Positions 36,866 to 50,539 of a stretch of 64,000 bases of DNA are shown here, one piece after another. The stretch is from Tigriopus japonicus. Taxonomy: Eukaryota > Arthropoda > Copepoda > Harpacticoida > Harpacticidae. The stretch lies in the NCBI GenBank assembly GCA_010645155.1, contig JAAGOF010000250.1, forward strand, positions 236,747-300,746, given 5' to 3'. The notes below the pieces were generated by a model. That model ran no database searches. It saw only the letters and a list, made by a program, of their open reading frames with translations, and was not told the DNA's origin. The position numbers and the translations under genes were made by a program. Position 1 is the stretch's first letter, and each line of letters opens with the position of its first letter.

Positions 36866-38357
36866 GTGAGTGAAACGAATTAAACTCTGATGTTGATTCG
36901 GATTGTCGATGACAAACAACCCTTTCGACGCGGTGGTTGCGCTTGATCGGATTTGCACCAAAAACCGTCGCTCGTTTAGAGAATTTTCCTGGAATTTTCC
37001 TGGAGAGAAGGGAAATCGATCTAGCATGATCGTGAGTTCACATCTCACCGCATGATAGTTCAGAGCATGAACTTAATGGTTGATTTCCAACTAAATTTCC
37101 CCCTTTTTCCGGATCCCAATATCGCGATCATTCAGGTCGGAGTGCGATTCTTAGAACAGGAATGCGAGAACAAACTCGCACGATTTTTGCATCTTGAAGA
37201 TACTTTTCGTCTTTTGAGACGACCTATTCCCACTCCCCTAGTTCACTTGAAATACTTTGGAAACCAAAAGCTCGAATTCCGCTTTCCTGCTTTGGCAAAC
37301 GAAGTCTTCGATGTTAATACCACTGCATTGTAGGTGTTTGACGTCAGACTAAAAGCAGTTTTTAATGACAACCTTTGTTTGATATTCACATCAACTACGT
37401 TCAAACGGGTCTATAATGAAAAAGACAAAAAACTTCAGTTTCATTCATGAGAACAAATAGGTTTGGTGTGTTAGTAAGTTACTACGTAGTCAGGCAAACA
37501 GACAGGTAGAAATAACACCTATTTCGGCAGGCTGAAAATTGAGAATAGTTTTGAAAGTGTTCCTTCATTTGAGGGGAATAGTTCAATTTCATGTTAAATT
37601 CACTTATGCTAAGGACGTTGATATATTTCATACATTCTTTGTTTCACTTTTGAAAGACGCATTTCTTCCAATTTTTGCTTGGTTATCCGGATTTTTCAGC
37701 AATCTTCACTTATTCGTATTTTAAAACCAATAGTTTGAAGCGAACGACAATAAGAAATAAATACGTGTTAACGCTTTCGTATATTCTGATAGAATAATCA
37801 GCCCGAATTCCATTTCGATCAATTATCACTTCAAGCAATTAGATAGATCACAATCACGAGCAAGACGTCAGACAGGAGGCGCTACAAGTTCCAAGTCAAA
37901 GCTGAGTTAACCGAAACTAGATAAAATGCTTAACATTCTTTTAAGAATCATATCACATGACCATCCACTTTTGAAACTACGTAGACTTGAAAACACAATT
38001 CAACCTGACGTGTTTTTGTATTGTTTGAATGGACTTGAGGGATGGTCAACCGTTTTTAGGAAATTTGTACCCGCATGTGGTCCGCAAACGTCTGGTTGAT
38101 CTCGGGATCTTCGTTGATCCATGTGAATTTTCTCAAGCGCACAATTTATTTGCCGAGGTCCAGCGAATTTGAGCAAAATTGTTCAGTGGTGAAATGTAAT
38201 GAATCACCGACTTTGCAAGGTATATTTGCACCAAAAGGGCATTTAAATTCTGCAACATTTTGTATCTTACCATCTCTTTAAAGACTTGAAGTACTCGTTC
38301 CTATTGTGATATGTTTTAGAAGTTTACGTTCTCAAATGTCATTTAGTAATGAAAGCA
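36866..38357 (+). other. Start of the presumed Maf intron 1; nothing recognised
   Basis: Begins with a consensus donor GTGAGTG. No exon encoding the Maf basic region or leucine zipper was found here or anywhere to 64000 on the plus strand. Confidence 0.5.
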
Positions 38358-38808
38358 TCACTAAAGACCTGGATGCCTCGGCTCCTGGCAAAAGCCATTT
38401 TTCGAATTCTGTGCCAGACAGAGAAAAAAATTTACTAGACCAGTTGACCAACTCTAATTCAAAGCTCACATGCTTAATTTCAACTTGATCGACTGAATTT
38501 TGTGCCAGTTACAGTAATTTGAAGCATATAGAGCAATGTTCGCTCTTCTGACCGAACATTTGCACCTACCACCGTCAAAAGGACGATTGTAGAGTCAATC
38601 TTTTCTCTCGTTTCAGCGCGGACACACTGCGACTAATTTCGAAACGTTATTTCTTGTGAACGGATGATGCTGAAATTGAGCAAACGGCATCTTTAAATGA
38701 TTGTTTAATCAATCTTATCAAAACAAAGTCAGTTACTTGAATGGAATTCGATTCATAAAATATCCACAACTGAACGCCTGAGCATAGGCTTACGATTTCC
38801 TTGAGTGA
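38358..38808. repeat. About 450-bp dispersed repeat, copy 1
   Basis: Matches the reverse complement of 50540-50995 at high identity, e.g. CTGGATGCCTCGGCT, AAAAGCCATTTTTCGAATTC, CTTAATTTCAACTTGATCG and AATGGAATTCGATT. Non-coding. An unnamed transposon family in inverted arrangement 12 kb apart. Confidence 0.7.
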
Positions 38809-41800
38809 TGGCAGGAGCAAAGGGTTGAGATTGCAACACTACTAAGGTCAATCTGAGAAGGACCTTTTAACTAGTTGGAAGAGTAAATCCCGTTTTACTA
38901 CATCCATGATGTCCATCCTACGAATTTCATGAGTATTGCCTGACGTTTCCAACCATCAAAAGCCAATCAATTTAGACCCAGCGTAAATGGCCGCATGTTA
39001 CCCAAATAGATGTTGCTCAAAAGTTTTTTCCCTAAGTTGAACTCCGTCCTGTGGGAGTTCAAGGGCGCCCAAATTAAGCAACCAAGAAGGTTTATCCTCT
39101 TCCGACCTTGGAGAAAACCTCTATTTATCCTTAGTCTAACCACATTCATCAGTTCTCAAATGATATACAGGGAGGCAAAGTGTGGAAGGAGTACGACGGT
39201 GTAGTTCACCATTTTCAATATTTTTTTCGGGCACGAAAAGGAACATATTGATCGAGTTTGAGTATCTCATGGTATTCGGTGTTCTCCCAAGTATCAGGAT
39301 GGGTGGGAGGGATCAAAGTCAGTCTTTGATGAACCACCGGTTAATGGAGGATAATGAGTCTGAAAAGAGCAGAAAAGCAGGAGCAGTATGCAAGTTCTTA
39401 GGGTTTTACACGAAACCTCTTCATATCTGTTCGATACAGTCGTGTATGTATCGTGTATAAATGTCGTGTTTTTTTCAAGAATCCAAGGAGTGCTCGAATA
39501 TTTTATTTTGCTGTTGCTCGTTTGGTTCATGAAGATAGCAAATGATAGCTCTAATGTGGAAGATTTGAGTCTCGCTTTCAAGGGTGCTTGCTTGGTTTAT
39601 ATGACAACAGATAAACGGAACACATTCCGTTCAATCAAATTCGAGGTTGAGCTGCAAAGATGTCTAGCATGTTCCGTAGAGTTTCAAGTCTGAAAGGAAC
39701 AAATTTTGACTACACCTCTTTCTTGGTGTTCCATTTGGAAGCTCAGACGGAATGATACCTATTTATCTTTTTTTCCACGCACCTCATTGGATGTGTAGGG
39801 TAATCTTCGTGTCGGCTCTGCGTGATCTAATCTCATTTGTTTCCTGACGAGGAGGACCAAATTTTTACTCCCCAAAACCCCCGAAACGAGCCGTCACGTC
39901 GCCATTTTACGCATAGAAAAATAATGGTGATCTCGGGGGGAAAACCCTTTGCCACACATGAACTGTTCACACACGGGAGCAAAAAAAGGGCATTCATTTA
40001 GAGGCTGGAATAAAACTTATATACAAAATAGCGACTAAATTGCTAATGATTCATCGTGTGAGCTAGTGAGTGAGTCAAAAGCCAGCCGGATTCTCCGTTT
40101 TGAAGGTGCGAGGTGCCATTATTGATTATACTTCGTTTGATGAATGACAATGACACATACTTAGAGGCTCACATGTAGAGTGTTCAGTCCGTTCGTTGGC
40201 TCGTTGGTTCATTCGTTCCCTACCTATTTTGATATTCTGGAGCCCACTCCTCAATGGACAAACAAAAGAGACAATCTTCGTCAACTCTTTCATCTTGACA
40301 AGTAAAACGGCCAAGTCCGTCAGAACTCCTCCTTTTCTTTCTCCTCATCATAGTGATGATAATGATAATAATAATAACAATACTACAATTCTGGCAGCCC
40401 ATGCATGGCCGTAAATTGTTTTATACGCCAAACGTGGCCGACCGAACGAACAAACGACCACTATCATCCAATGCTCTTTACTGCAAGTACATTTGTGAAC
40501 GGCTCAGGAACTGAAGTCACCTACCTCCGTTCCAGTTATTGGGAAATTTCCCCAAAATATATATCTATGAACGAGCTAGTTCATTTTCCGTTTGGCAGTT
40601 AGTTCCTTCCGCTGTTACTCTTCGTGAGTTTTGGTGACGTGGGCCAGAATGTTTTACACAAGATTTATGTTTCCCCTTCATCTATGCATTCGTAGGTACC
40701 AGCTCTTCCAGGACGTAAGTGTATAAGACAACAAGTGCGAATGCCAGCTTGCCTATTGTATTCTTTAGCCAGGGGAAAATCCTCACTCACACACTCAGCC
40801 CAATCCCAACCAACAGGAGTCCTCCATTAGAGCTCCTCGAAACCATATGATCAGCAATTATCTAATGGCCCCGTTGGGTTTTGGATCGACTCTGTCGTCC
40901 ATTGAATCAACGGCCGTTCAAAATGTTTTAAACGCTCTCGTATACTCGAGAAAAGGTCACACGATGAGAGATAGTTACTCCACAAACTTACATATGGACC
41001 CTTATGCTTCACTAAAAGGTTTGCTTTGCTATTGCCAGACAGAGTGATGTTTCGGAGGTTAGAATTAGACTTATTTGAAAATGCTTTGAAACGCGCCAAC
41101 ATACGTCAAAGATCCATTGTCTTAATTGCTTTCAAAAAATCACATTTTATCGAAGATATTTTCATTCCTTTCTTCTTTGGGCGACTTGAGCCTGACAGGC
41201 ATGACGTAAGTAGAAGTCCTCCCATTGTTACGAAGGATATCTGCTACTCGACGAATTCGGAAAAAAGTTTGGCTCCGCCAGAAAGTCGGTTGTTTCGTCA
41301 AAAGGGTTGGTTGGGTTGTTGTCGCCGCCATTGGTCTCGTTTCATTATGACGAACGTTCGTTGTAATCGAGGTCCTGCCCCACCAGGGGGTGTGTTCATA
41401 AATCAGATTGCCGGCCCCGCCGAGGTGCCCCAATTTGACAAGCCTGGATATACCTACACAACGCATGGCGGTACCTGCCCAAGGGCCGGACCTACGTTCA
41501 AGTACAAGTCTGTCGACGGTATGTTCTGCTCTGCATTATTAAACTGTACGCACCAAACACATTTATGTACGTAAGCTCTATCATCAGTTGTACCGTACGT
41601 ACACACACACACACAAAGGGTATTACAAAAGTAACGGAGCCTCGGACCTCTTATGTGTTATTGCCGTCTCTCCAAATTAAGGTCAGTTGGGTATGATTGA
41701 TTGATGAATTAATTGGCTTCTAATGTCGGTTAAAGCGTAGTCTTGTCAACCAATTTAGTAACTATTTCATCAGGGGTCAATTCTGAGAAGCAATTACTGA

Positions 41801-42597
41801 TTTTCAACAATTCAGATTTCGAAGATTGTTTTGAATCCACAAAGACACTTGGGATATACGTAGTTTTATATCATTGGACGTGCTTCTGAGTTGAAACATG
41901 CGTAATCTTTGGCATCGAAGCATTTTATTCTCCCGAGTTCAACCGTGTCAGAATTCCACACATGGTTAGTTGTTCCGTTTCTTTTGAAGCACCTTGTTGG
42001 CATAAAGAAAGGAAGAACTGAATTCGAGACACGCACTGACTTGAAAAAAGCCAATCAATCAGTTTTCCTTCACACTTTTTATAACTTCAGTCAGAAATGA
42101 CGACCAGATTGATATTTGGCGAGCAACAACGAGCAAACCCTCCGTTTCAGAAATACTACTTCAGATACGAGTGCCAAAGACGGTTTTTCTAGCCTAATCA
42201 AGGACAGCCTAGAATACTTATAATGGTACCAAAAATTGAAAAGGGTTCTCGACTTCCAGTGGTCAGTCTTACTGCATTCGATCTTTGATCTATCCTGATT
42301 GAGATCGATGGATCTTACCATTTCCCTACTTTGTGAAATTGGAATTTGTAATGGAAGCTCGAATCAGGGCAATATGACTCGACTTTTCTGGGGGGGACCG
42401 TCGCAGTTGATTAAAAACATGCAAGATTCGGGTAGATAAGCCAAAATCTCCGTTGTGCATTTCGTAATTGAGAATGAGTTGGTACAAAGTAAGTCAGGTT
42501 CGGGAATCCATCCACGCTCCTGTAGCCGGGAATCGAACCGTCAGTATTTCGAGGTGCATGAAAACTCTCATCTTGGTCGGTTGTGATGATCAGGTTG

Positions 42598-42632
42598 CTT
42601 GGCTTTGGCTTTGGCTTTGGCTTTGCCTTTTG
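42598..42632. repeat. (GGCTTT)n repeat
   Basis: Five or so hexamer units. Read on the minus strand it makes a spurious KPKPKPKP peptide. Confidence 0.85.
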
Positions 42633-43397
42633 CCCTACCTTTTTTCCACTAGTTACCACGACTACTTCTACTATACTACTACTTCTACCAAAGCTACTGG
42701 TACTACTGGGAGGACCGCCAACCTGATTTTGATGTTAATCATCATTGTGCTTCTTCAGCAACCTCATTCAATTTTCTCCTCAGAGAAAAATCTCATCAAT
42801 CAGAGATTATCATGCTCCTTCGACCCTCTCCTACGATCCTCGTACACATGATACCCCAAAAAAAGATGAAATTGTTCAGCCGGCGAGCAAGAACGGACCA
42901 AGGATTCGTGAACTTCAAAAAGGGATTGAATTGGCGTGATTCCGCGTCAAAAAGACCCTTCATGTAATAGCGTTCGTGTCAAGTAGTCATCCTAGCAGCC
43001 TAATGTGTGGGTGAGTTATTATGTTCTTGTTGTTGAAACGTGTAATTGGAAGAATTGAAAGCCAAAAGTAGCATTGGGGTGAATGAGTGAGTGAGTGAGT
43101 TCTTCCGTTTCCCAACGAGTCAGTCCAATAGTCAATCCACACGTTCCATTGTTGTTGATCATGGGGACAGAACCAGTGCAGATGGGATTCTTTTGTCCAA
43201 TGACAAACTTGAAGAAAACGAAAGAAGAAGCAGGAAGCTTTGGCGTAATTGTTCGGAAAATTATCACGGATTGAACACCTTTCTGGGGGCGTCGGTCTCA
43301 GCTTCTCTTCTGTGTCGCCCTCACAATCATTGGCTTTCTGGCCGTTCGTTGTGGATTATTTGCAGCTTCTTTGGCGGCTTCGCACTAAAGTACTACT

Positions 43398-43451
43398 GCT
43401 ACGACAACTACTACAACTATTACTATTACTGCTACTGCTACTGCTACTGCC
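43398..43451. repeat. (TAC/TGC)n trinucleotide repeat
   Basis: Imperfect TAC, TAT and TGC triplets. Produces artificial Tyr/Cys-rich or Leu-rich frames. Confidence 0.8.
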
Positions 43452-44885
43452 ACGTACTTCTTGAGGCTCAGCCCTTGGCTTCCTGGACACACACATTCAC
43501 ACACACATACTGCTTGAATCAAGAACGTGTTTAGAGTTGTTGTACTTCGTGTTATTGTCGAGGCAAGGTGTCTTTAATGATTCCTTTATCTCCATCTGAA
43601 GAGTTTGGTGAAAAGCGAAGATCCGCTCCTCCTTCCAACCAGACTTGGGGAGAAATCAAAGCAACGCAAAGCAAAACCTGGCAGAATGACAGAGTACCTA
43701 AGTTATATTATAGAGCTTCGATAGTCGTATTGAATCGCTTTGGAATGACCCTATGTATCGACGATTTTTTTTGAAGGTATTAGGATTCTAAGAGTAACTT
43801 GTGACATGTCAACAATAAGTTACCAAAGCTAGAGACTGACTATTAGGAATTACAGTCCCAAAGTTATTGAGAAAGATGGCTTAGGAAAGTATGTAATATT
43901 TGTGCCTTTTGTGGCCATGAAAGTGGAAAGACCTCTTTGTGGACATGACTAAAAGGTAAGCCAAAAACTAGGTGAAGTTTCAGACATGGGGTCGCATTTT
44001 AGCGCATATTTGAGAGGCTTCTAGAGTATCAAGTATTTTAAATCTTTTAGCTCCTTTCCTATACCTGATAGAGGATGATAAGGGAGAAATCGCTTTTGGT
44101 TGATACTAGATATCGAACGGCTTTTTGGTTTTACAAAATGGTAACTTTTTTGTCCCTGTATATATTTTTTTCTTCACCATATATCAATCACCATTGGCAA
44201 TCCTTTCTCAAAATTTTCCAGTCATGTTTGAAACGATTACTCCCCACGTCTGCCCGGTGAGCATGTATGTAGTCTTCGAAGCCCCGGGCAAAAGGAACAC
44301 ATTCTTTCATTCAACATTCATTACATACCTTAATGTGAACGTGGTTTGAAATATGAGGGGGTTGGATTGGAATCTGTTTTGTTCATTGCTAAAAGTGGCC
44401 CACAAGAGTGAATTGCTGATTGCAACCAAGTTACTAAAGATATGTCACACTCTCTCAAACCCAGATAAGGGTTAAATACATGTTTTTCTCTCTCTTTCTC
44501 AAAAGTCATTGCATTTTCGTGTTGACAATTTGCCGTTAAACCAGCCAAGCAAGCATTTCGGCACCAGCCAACGAGAAAAAAAATGGCCAAGCCAATAGTA
44601 ACCATCCATCCATCCATCCATCAATTAGGATCGTGCAGAGACAATTGCCATCCAGATGAACTACTTGTGGAACTAATGATGACCAAAGGAGTGAGCAAAA
44701 TGATTTCTTGGCAGTTTGGTTGGTTTCGTTGCTCTTCTGGATCGCGAAACAACTTCTCCATTTGCTCACATCGGTTGTTGTGCCATTTGCAAACAAACAG
44801 GTGGCATGAATTTAACTTTTAAATGCCAAGAACACGGAAAATTGGATGCTAGTGCACTCGATGCGAATGCGATGTTGGTCATCAT

Positions 44886-46200
44886 TAGAGCCCGGGAAAA
44901 AAATTTTTTACATTAAAAATAATTTTTTACATTTTTTGCCAATATTACGTGAATATAACATTTTAATTTTATTTGACATTTTTTGGAAATTTTCAACATT
45001 TTTTTAACATTTTTTGTAATTTTTGCTCAAAAATGTCATCCCAAACCGGTTCTGAAGGACCAATTAATCAAATGAATGAAGGCTTGAAATTTCCCGCCAA
45101 AATTTCCTGCTAAAATTGTCATTCTTCAACTTCACATTTTACAGTGCCAATTTATTTCAAATCTTTGGAAAGGGGGAAAAGTGCCCTTTAAGTTTCTTTT
45201 TGTCAAAAAGTTGTGAAAAAGTTCAAATCAGAAACTTTGTGACCCCTGTTTCCGTGATTATTTTACGTGGGTAAATAGCTATGAGTAGAGTAAAGTATGT
45301 TTTTTGCTGGCACTGTTGCCATTATTTACTCAGAGTTTAATATCTATTTCAAGGGAGTTCAGCTCACCCTATTCAACGACCTTCCCAAACCGCCCTCAAT
45401 CACTCTTTTTTCTGATATTCCTTCATACTTCTGGCGAAGCCGCGTTCTTCCTCTGATTTCAGTGTACCCGAGGCACCGAAGGCTAATATTTCGGGAAATA
45501 CTTGACGCTGAACACCATGTTAATTGCAGTAGGAAAGAATTCCATCCCATTCCTACTGATGATTGCATATGTTTGATCTGTGGTGATTTGGCACATCCAT
45601 ACCATACGCTTTACTTTTGTAATGTTTCGAAACCATGTTGATAATAAAAGACATCGCAATAAATGAGTAATAATAATAATATCTATTGCCTTTCAAAGAG
45701 TCTGAATGTGCTATCTCACCTAAAACATAAACTGTTTTGATGGCATTATTTCCTTCAGATGTCTGGTCACACTGTATTAAGTAGTCTTCTCAAGGAAGAA
45801 CCTCTCACCACAGGACGGCCGAACTTCAACTGACGCCTAGCCCAAGAAGGCCCTTAAAACGGTGCAGTTCTGCAGTGAATTTGAACAGAATTGCCAAATA
45901 CGATAGAAAAAGGTGTTTGATAGCAAACATCACTTCACAGCAAAGTTGCAGCGTAAGATAGCAGTCCTTTTCCAGCCATTAAATTTTTACAATGATGCTT
46001 GCTGATCTCAGAAATTGGTCAAAACTGAGGTGCGTCAAAGCAATAAAACAGTTATTTTTTGCGTATTGTCCTACATTTTTTGCCCTAAATTTCAAAATTT
46101 TTTGCCCTTTTTGCCCTATATTTCAACATTTTTTGCCCTTTTTCCTGACATTTTAATGACATTTTTTGGACGTTTTTCCAACATTTTTTCCCGGCCTCTA
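44886..46200. mobile_element. hAT-like element (TAGAGCCCGGG ends), perfect 8-bp TSD
   Basis: 1315 bp. Ends TAGAGCCCGGGAAAAAA and, in reverse complement, TAGAGGCCGGGAAAAAAT. Perfect duplication GTCATCAT (44878-44885, 46201-46208). Subterminal arrays of ACATTTTTTG and TTTTTTGCCC occur at both ends. The interior contains a short open frame (45297-45641). It is the only clear transposon in the right half of the window apart from the dispersed repeat pair. Confidence 0.85.
45297..45641 (+). other. Open frame with Cys/His motif in the hAT-like element
   Basis: Ends with ILDAEHHVNCSRKEFH, IPTDDCICLICGDLAHPY and HTLYF. The same pattern appears in the frame at 16666-17139. C-x-C-x2-CG plus later His residues could bind zinc. 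No transposase domain can be seen. Function unknown. Confidence 0.4.
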
Positions 46201-46208
46201 GTCATCAT

Positions 46209-49200
46209 GATCAGCTAGAAGTCAAAGCAAGCCAACCTTGTAGGTCTTTTTTTCTCACCAAACCATGTTGTTGCCCTCTTTTGAAAGCAAAAAAAAAAAA
46301 CTTGAAAATCGAGCCAACTCTTTCACGTCCCTTCAAGATCAGATTTAAGGTGATATATATCTTAAGTGGTTCAGCACATACTGAAGATTTACAACCATTA
46401 TTGCCGCACCTGCTAGCTTACTACAAGTGCTTAAATGAGTCGATCATCGAACTAAACATTTTCTATCAGTAGTTTCAAAGTCATGTTCCTCAAAGTGAGT
46501 TTAGAAATGATCTTGTTGTAATATGAAATCTTAACGCTTCATGTGTGTGCAGATTGCATATCTATCTTAGATCATTTTCCCTGGCTTTGTACATGTCAAA
46601 ACGAAATTAAAGCCGCGATCTTACCAAATGAATTTATTGTTTTGATGGCGTTGTGTTGAAGATTTCATGGGATCTAATGGCAAATAAGATTTGAAATTCG
46701 GTCTCCGTTCGTTCCAAGAGAGCTTGTTGGGACAAAGGGGTAAAAGTTTGGCAATTGCACGTAGTGTCTATGTGAGTGCATTCGCTTGATGATTGTGATG
46801 TGCACACTTCTCAACCACCACACAAAGATAATGAATGTTCAAGCATTTTTATTTCCATTTCTTTCTTTTCCATTTCTTTTTTTTCTGCCAGTTCTCCTCG
46901 TTTTTGTCCAACATTTGAACGTGAATGGCTGGGTGAGTGTCGTTTTATGCCATGCACTTGCTTGCATCCATCCAATTGACACTGGCAAAAATCAGGACTT
47001 GGATTTCGGTGGGAGTCCATCCAGTTTACCACCATTCAACCAACCACTTCTTGGCAGTTCCATTGTCTTGGCTCTTGAGAAGAGCTCATTAGATTCTTTG
47101 AGTCAAGACATGATTTTTTTCTAACCGACTGGGAGCAAATACTTACTAATGGCGATTCTCGTCTACGTATTTGATCCTCAAATCCTGCCGAGTTCATCTG
47201 GGTGCTAAAAAGGTTAACCAGGAGTCGCGGTGTGTCCTTTTTCTGGAGCTTATTTGTTGTCAAAAGGTCAATTTACAACATTACTAAAGGACAATGAAGG
47301 GCTATCGATTGATTGTCATTGCTTAAGGTTTGTCAAAATCCCCCCTTTTTTGACCGAAAGCAGGGATTCAGGAAAATTGATTGGGGTTCAAGTTATCAGC
47401 GTTTTTTCATGTCGAACAAGTGAGTTTACAAACCTAAAAATGGGACATCCACGTGTGTAGCGGGACTGATGGCACCGAATCTTTGGTCAGAACATGGCAA
47501 TTATCTCAAATAAAAGAGTCCAATCGATCAATCTTTGGTCTCAAGAGCCAGAGCTGTTTGCGAATTGTGCAGTGTTCTCGTTCATGGTCGTTCATTTCTT
47601 CGTTCGTTCTTCAGCTTTGCGACGTGGTACCACTACTATGGACCACTAGATACACGTACTTGGTGCATCATACCGACTACAGTATTCGCGTTTCGTGGCT
47701 CTGCACGTGGTTTCGTCTCTGAGTTGAAGTGTCCATTTTTCTGACGAATTGCAACAACGACAATGGTTTTTCAGTTCGCCAATTCTCAACAACAAATCTT
47801 CACTGGCTCTCTTTGCCTTTCTTTCCTCTGTGCATTTTGAACACGACCATGCTGCTGTACGTAGTGTAGCTACAACCAACCGCTGCTAGTACTACTACTA
47901 CTGATAATGGCAATAATGTTGACGATAAGTGTGATAATCGAGATGCTCAGCTCGGCGTTTGTTGGACGGACTCTTCAGATTTGCCCCCGACTGATTTGAG
48001 TGCGTCGTTCTTCCGATTTCCTTCTTCAAAGAGAGAACACAAATCCTTATAACTCTTACCCCTTCGAAATTGAATCGAAACCGGGATGGAAAGAAGACGA
48101 GGGGGCCAACTCCCATTTCTCGTTATTCGGGTCTATGGTTCCATAAATCAAGTGGTTGTTGTTATTATTACCATTACTCCATAGCGTACCAATCCTCCAT
48201 CATGCTCTCAAGCTCAAGCGATGATCCACCACTGCCACTTTTCTCTCGAACTTCGTCTTCTTTTCAACTACAACGAATTCGTTGTTGCTGTTCCACTATT
48301 CAATGTGCTGGACGGCATGGTTGTTCATTTAAAATGATGATTATATTGCCGGGTACTTACTTATTCGAGTTGGACATTTTCCTCAGCTCATCATGGCCAA
48401 GCCCTTATGATAATCAGAGAGCTCTGGCCGGACTCAAAAAGCCCGAGACTGAAAAAAAGATCATCAATGCTGTTGCAGCAATGGGCAAAAAAGTCAATGA
48501 GAAGAGAAGGCGGAGTTGAAGTTGCCATGAGTTGTAATTTCCTTCAAGACTGTCACATCATTTGGCCATTGGAAGGCCCCTAAGTAGCAAAAAACCCTTT
48601 CAGGTGGTCATTGGTGTCCAAGAGAACCGGGAAAAGAGGAAGTCTACTAATTTCTCTTTTTTCAACCATCCATCTCAAAGGTGTTGGTTGGTTGGTTGGT
48701 TGGTTTGCTCTCGGCGTTGGTTGAGCATCGCAAGGTGAATGCCAGCCAGACCAAAGTCCATTTGAGCCATGCTTGAGTGGACAAAGTCACACGATGGACG
48801 ACGACGACAACAGGGATGGACGTCAAGAACAGTATGTGTGAACAGGGCGGTGTCCTTCCAGTCATCTGATTTCGGCTCGTTTCAGGAGGCTGAGAAACCC
48901 CTTCTTTTTTAGTGTGAAATTGTCAGACTCGATCTCCTGTGAATGAGTTGAAACTTTCTTTCCAACCGGAGGCCAATCAACACTTTGGACGCATCAGTGC
49001 TCACTCGATCAAAGAGGATAGGTGGCAATTTTGGTGGATGAATTGGCTTGGACAGCCGCGAGTCCATGTAAGCATTACGTCCGGGAAAGACGGCTGGAAA
49101 GTGATTTGAGCCCGGCATTCAATGTGGATGGAAGGAAGATGCTTGGATCTGTCGCAAGTCATCACGTGGTGGTTGGTGCTTGTGCATGCACTTGATTGGG

Positions 49201-50539
49201 CCGAGCAAATTAGAGTTTGCCACTTTGGCGAACATTCATCAGCTGGGGCTCGATTCCAAGGAGACAGAGGAGGAGCTTTGAAAAGACCTTTGAGGTGGAT
49301 GTACGATGTCGATGGTATGACTATAATACATCGAAAGATAGCCTCAGACACTTGAGGAGGAAGAACAAGAGAGGCCAGAACCAGACACGTTTTTCTCGTT
49401 GAACTTGAAAAGTGTTGTGTGAGTTCCCCGTGGGTTTCTGGACTATTGACTTCACGGGAAAAATACGTTCCTACAGTCTCTGTTGTAGTCCAGGTTGGTT
49501 GGTTGGTTGTTGGTTGGGTTGATGGTAGTGTGGTGTGTCTCCTGCGTTAAGGTCTCTTTTGTTTGATTCGCAGCGGGTTTTGTTGGTTTCATTCATCCAC
49601 TTGATTAATCTATTTCATGAAGGTATGGTGGCCAAAGCTGCTGCTGCTGCTGCTGCTGCCACCAACCAACCAACCAACCATCCAACCATCCAACCGGAGA
49701 CACACAAATACGTTGGAGACCAAATTCTTCGATTCATACAGAATCGAAAGAAACAAGCGAGTACTTTAGATTGGGAAAGCGCCAACCAACAAGTCAGACG
49801 ACAGCTTGGAACAAAAACCAGTGACTTACAGACACTCACACATGCACACATCCGTATGCCCATCCACCGAGTCTCGAGCTTTTACCACATACACGTGGAA
49901 AGATCGGGGAAATCCCCAGCTATTTCTTCATTCTTCCCAAGCCAGTGAATGCTTTCTGCGAAACCCCCTTTGAAAAGTGGAAAAAACATCCACACACCAA
50001 AGACGGGAGAGACTCAGAGAAAGAGAGACAGATAATCATTAACACGAGCAACCACAAAGTGTGATTTTCATGACGACACGGTCAATTGACCAAGATTTAT
50101 CGACGGACCTCAAACGCTCAATGCGTTTTTGTTCATATCTAGCATTGGAACCATCGTTATTACCACTTATTATATTGGACTGTTTTCCTCCCTCACTAAT
50201 TGCGACTCCAAAGTCTCTCGAATCGAGAAATCCGAATCAAGTGTTTCTCTGTCCATGTACACTTCAAGCTAAGTTGACGTCTTGCAAGTAGACTTTCACT
50301 GGCGAATAATTGGAACGCCCTTACGCCCTCCATATCCTAACATTATAATGAATTGGACTTACGAATGAATTCGTCTTCTTCTTTCACTTAGATATTCATT
50401 ATTGACACAGAGGGTGGTTCGAGATCTTGAAAGCGATTAAGCTTGTTGTGCGGTCGTCGACAATGCCATGTCGCACTGTCGCTGTTCCCTTCTCTTGGGA
50501 GGTACACTGTTGGTGTGCAGTAGATCAAGGAAATCGTAA
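46209..50539. other. No gene recognised; tetranucleotide repeats
   Basis: Open frames here are short or of low complexity. TTGG/CCAA repeats occur at 48684-48704 and 49493-49520, and GCT/CCAA at 49637-49682. Confidence 0.5.
49637..49682. repeat. (GCT)n followed by (CCAA)n
   Basis: About eight GCT triplets directly followed by CCAA units, creating poly-Ala on one strand and WLVGWLVG-like peptides on the other. Not coding in my view. Confidence 0.85.

Larger units (their letters stand above)
38809..44885. other. Microsatellite-rich, no gene recognised
   Basis: Only low-complexity or unrelated short frames. It holds simple repeats at 42598-42632 (GGCTTT)n, 43398-43451 (TAC/TGC)n and TGAG runs at 43083-43100. 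An isolated B-box-like motif (GGGAATCGAACC, 42528-42539) lacks a convincing tRNA body. Confidence 0.5.

Noticed and set aside
42411..42659. Minus-strand frame with KPKPKPKP and a B-box-like GGTTCGATTCCC
   Set aside because: The KP run comes from a GGCTTT microsatellite. The B-box has no matching tRNA body, and stem pairing fails in the T arm.
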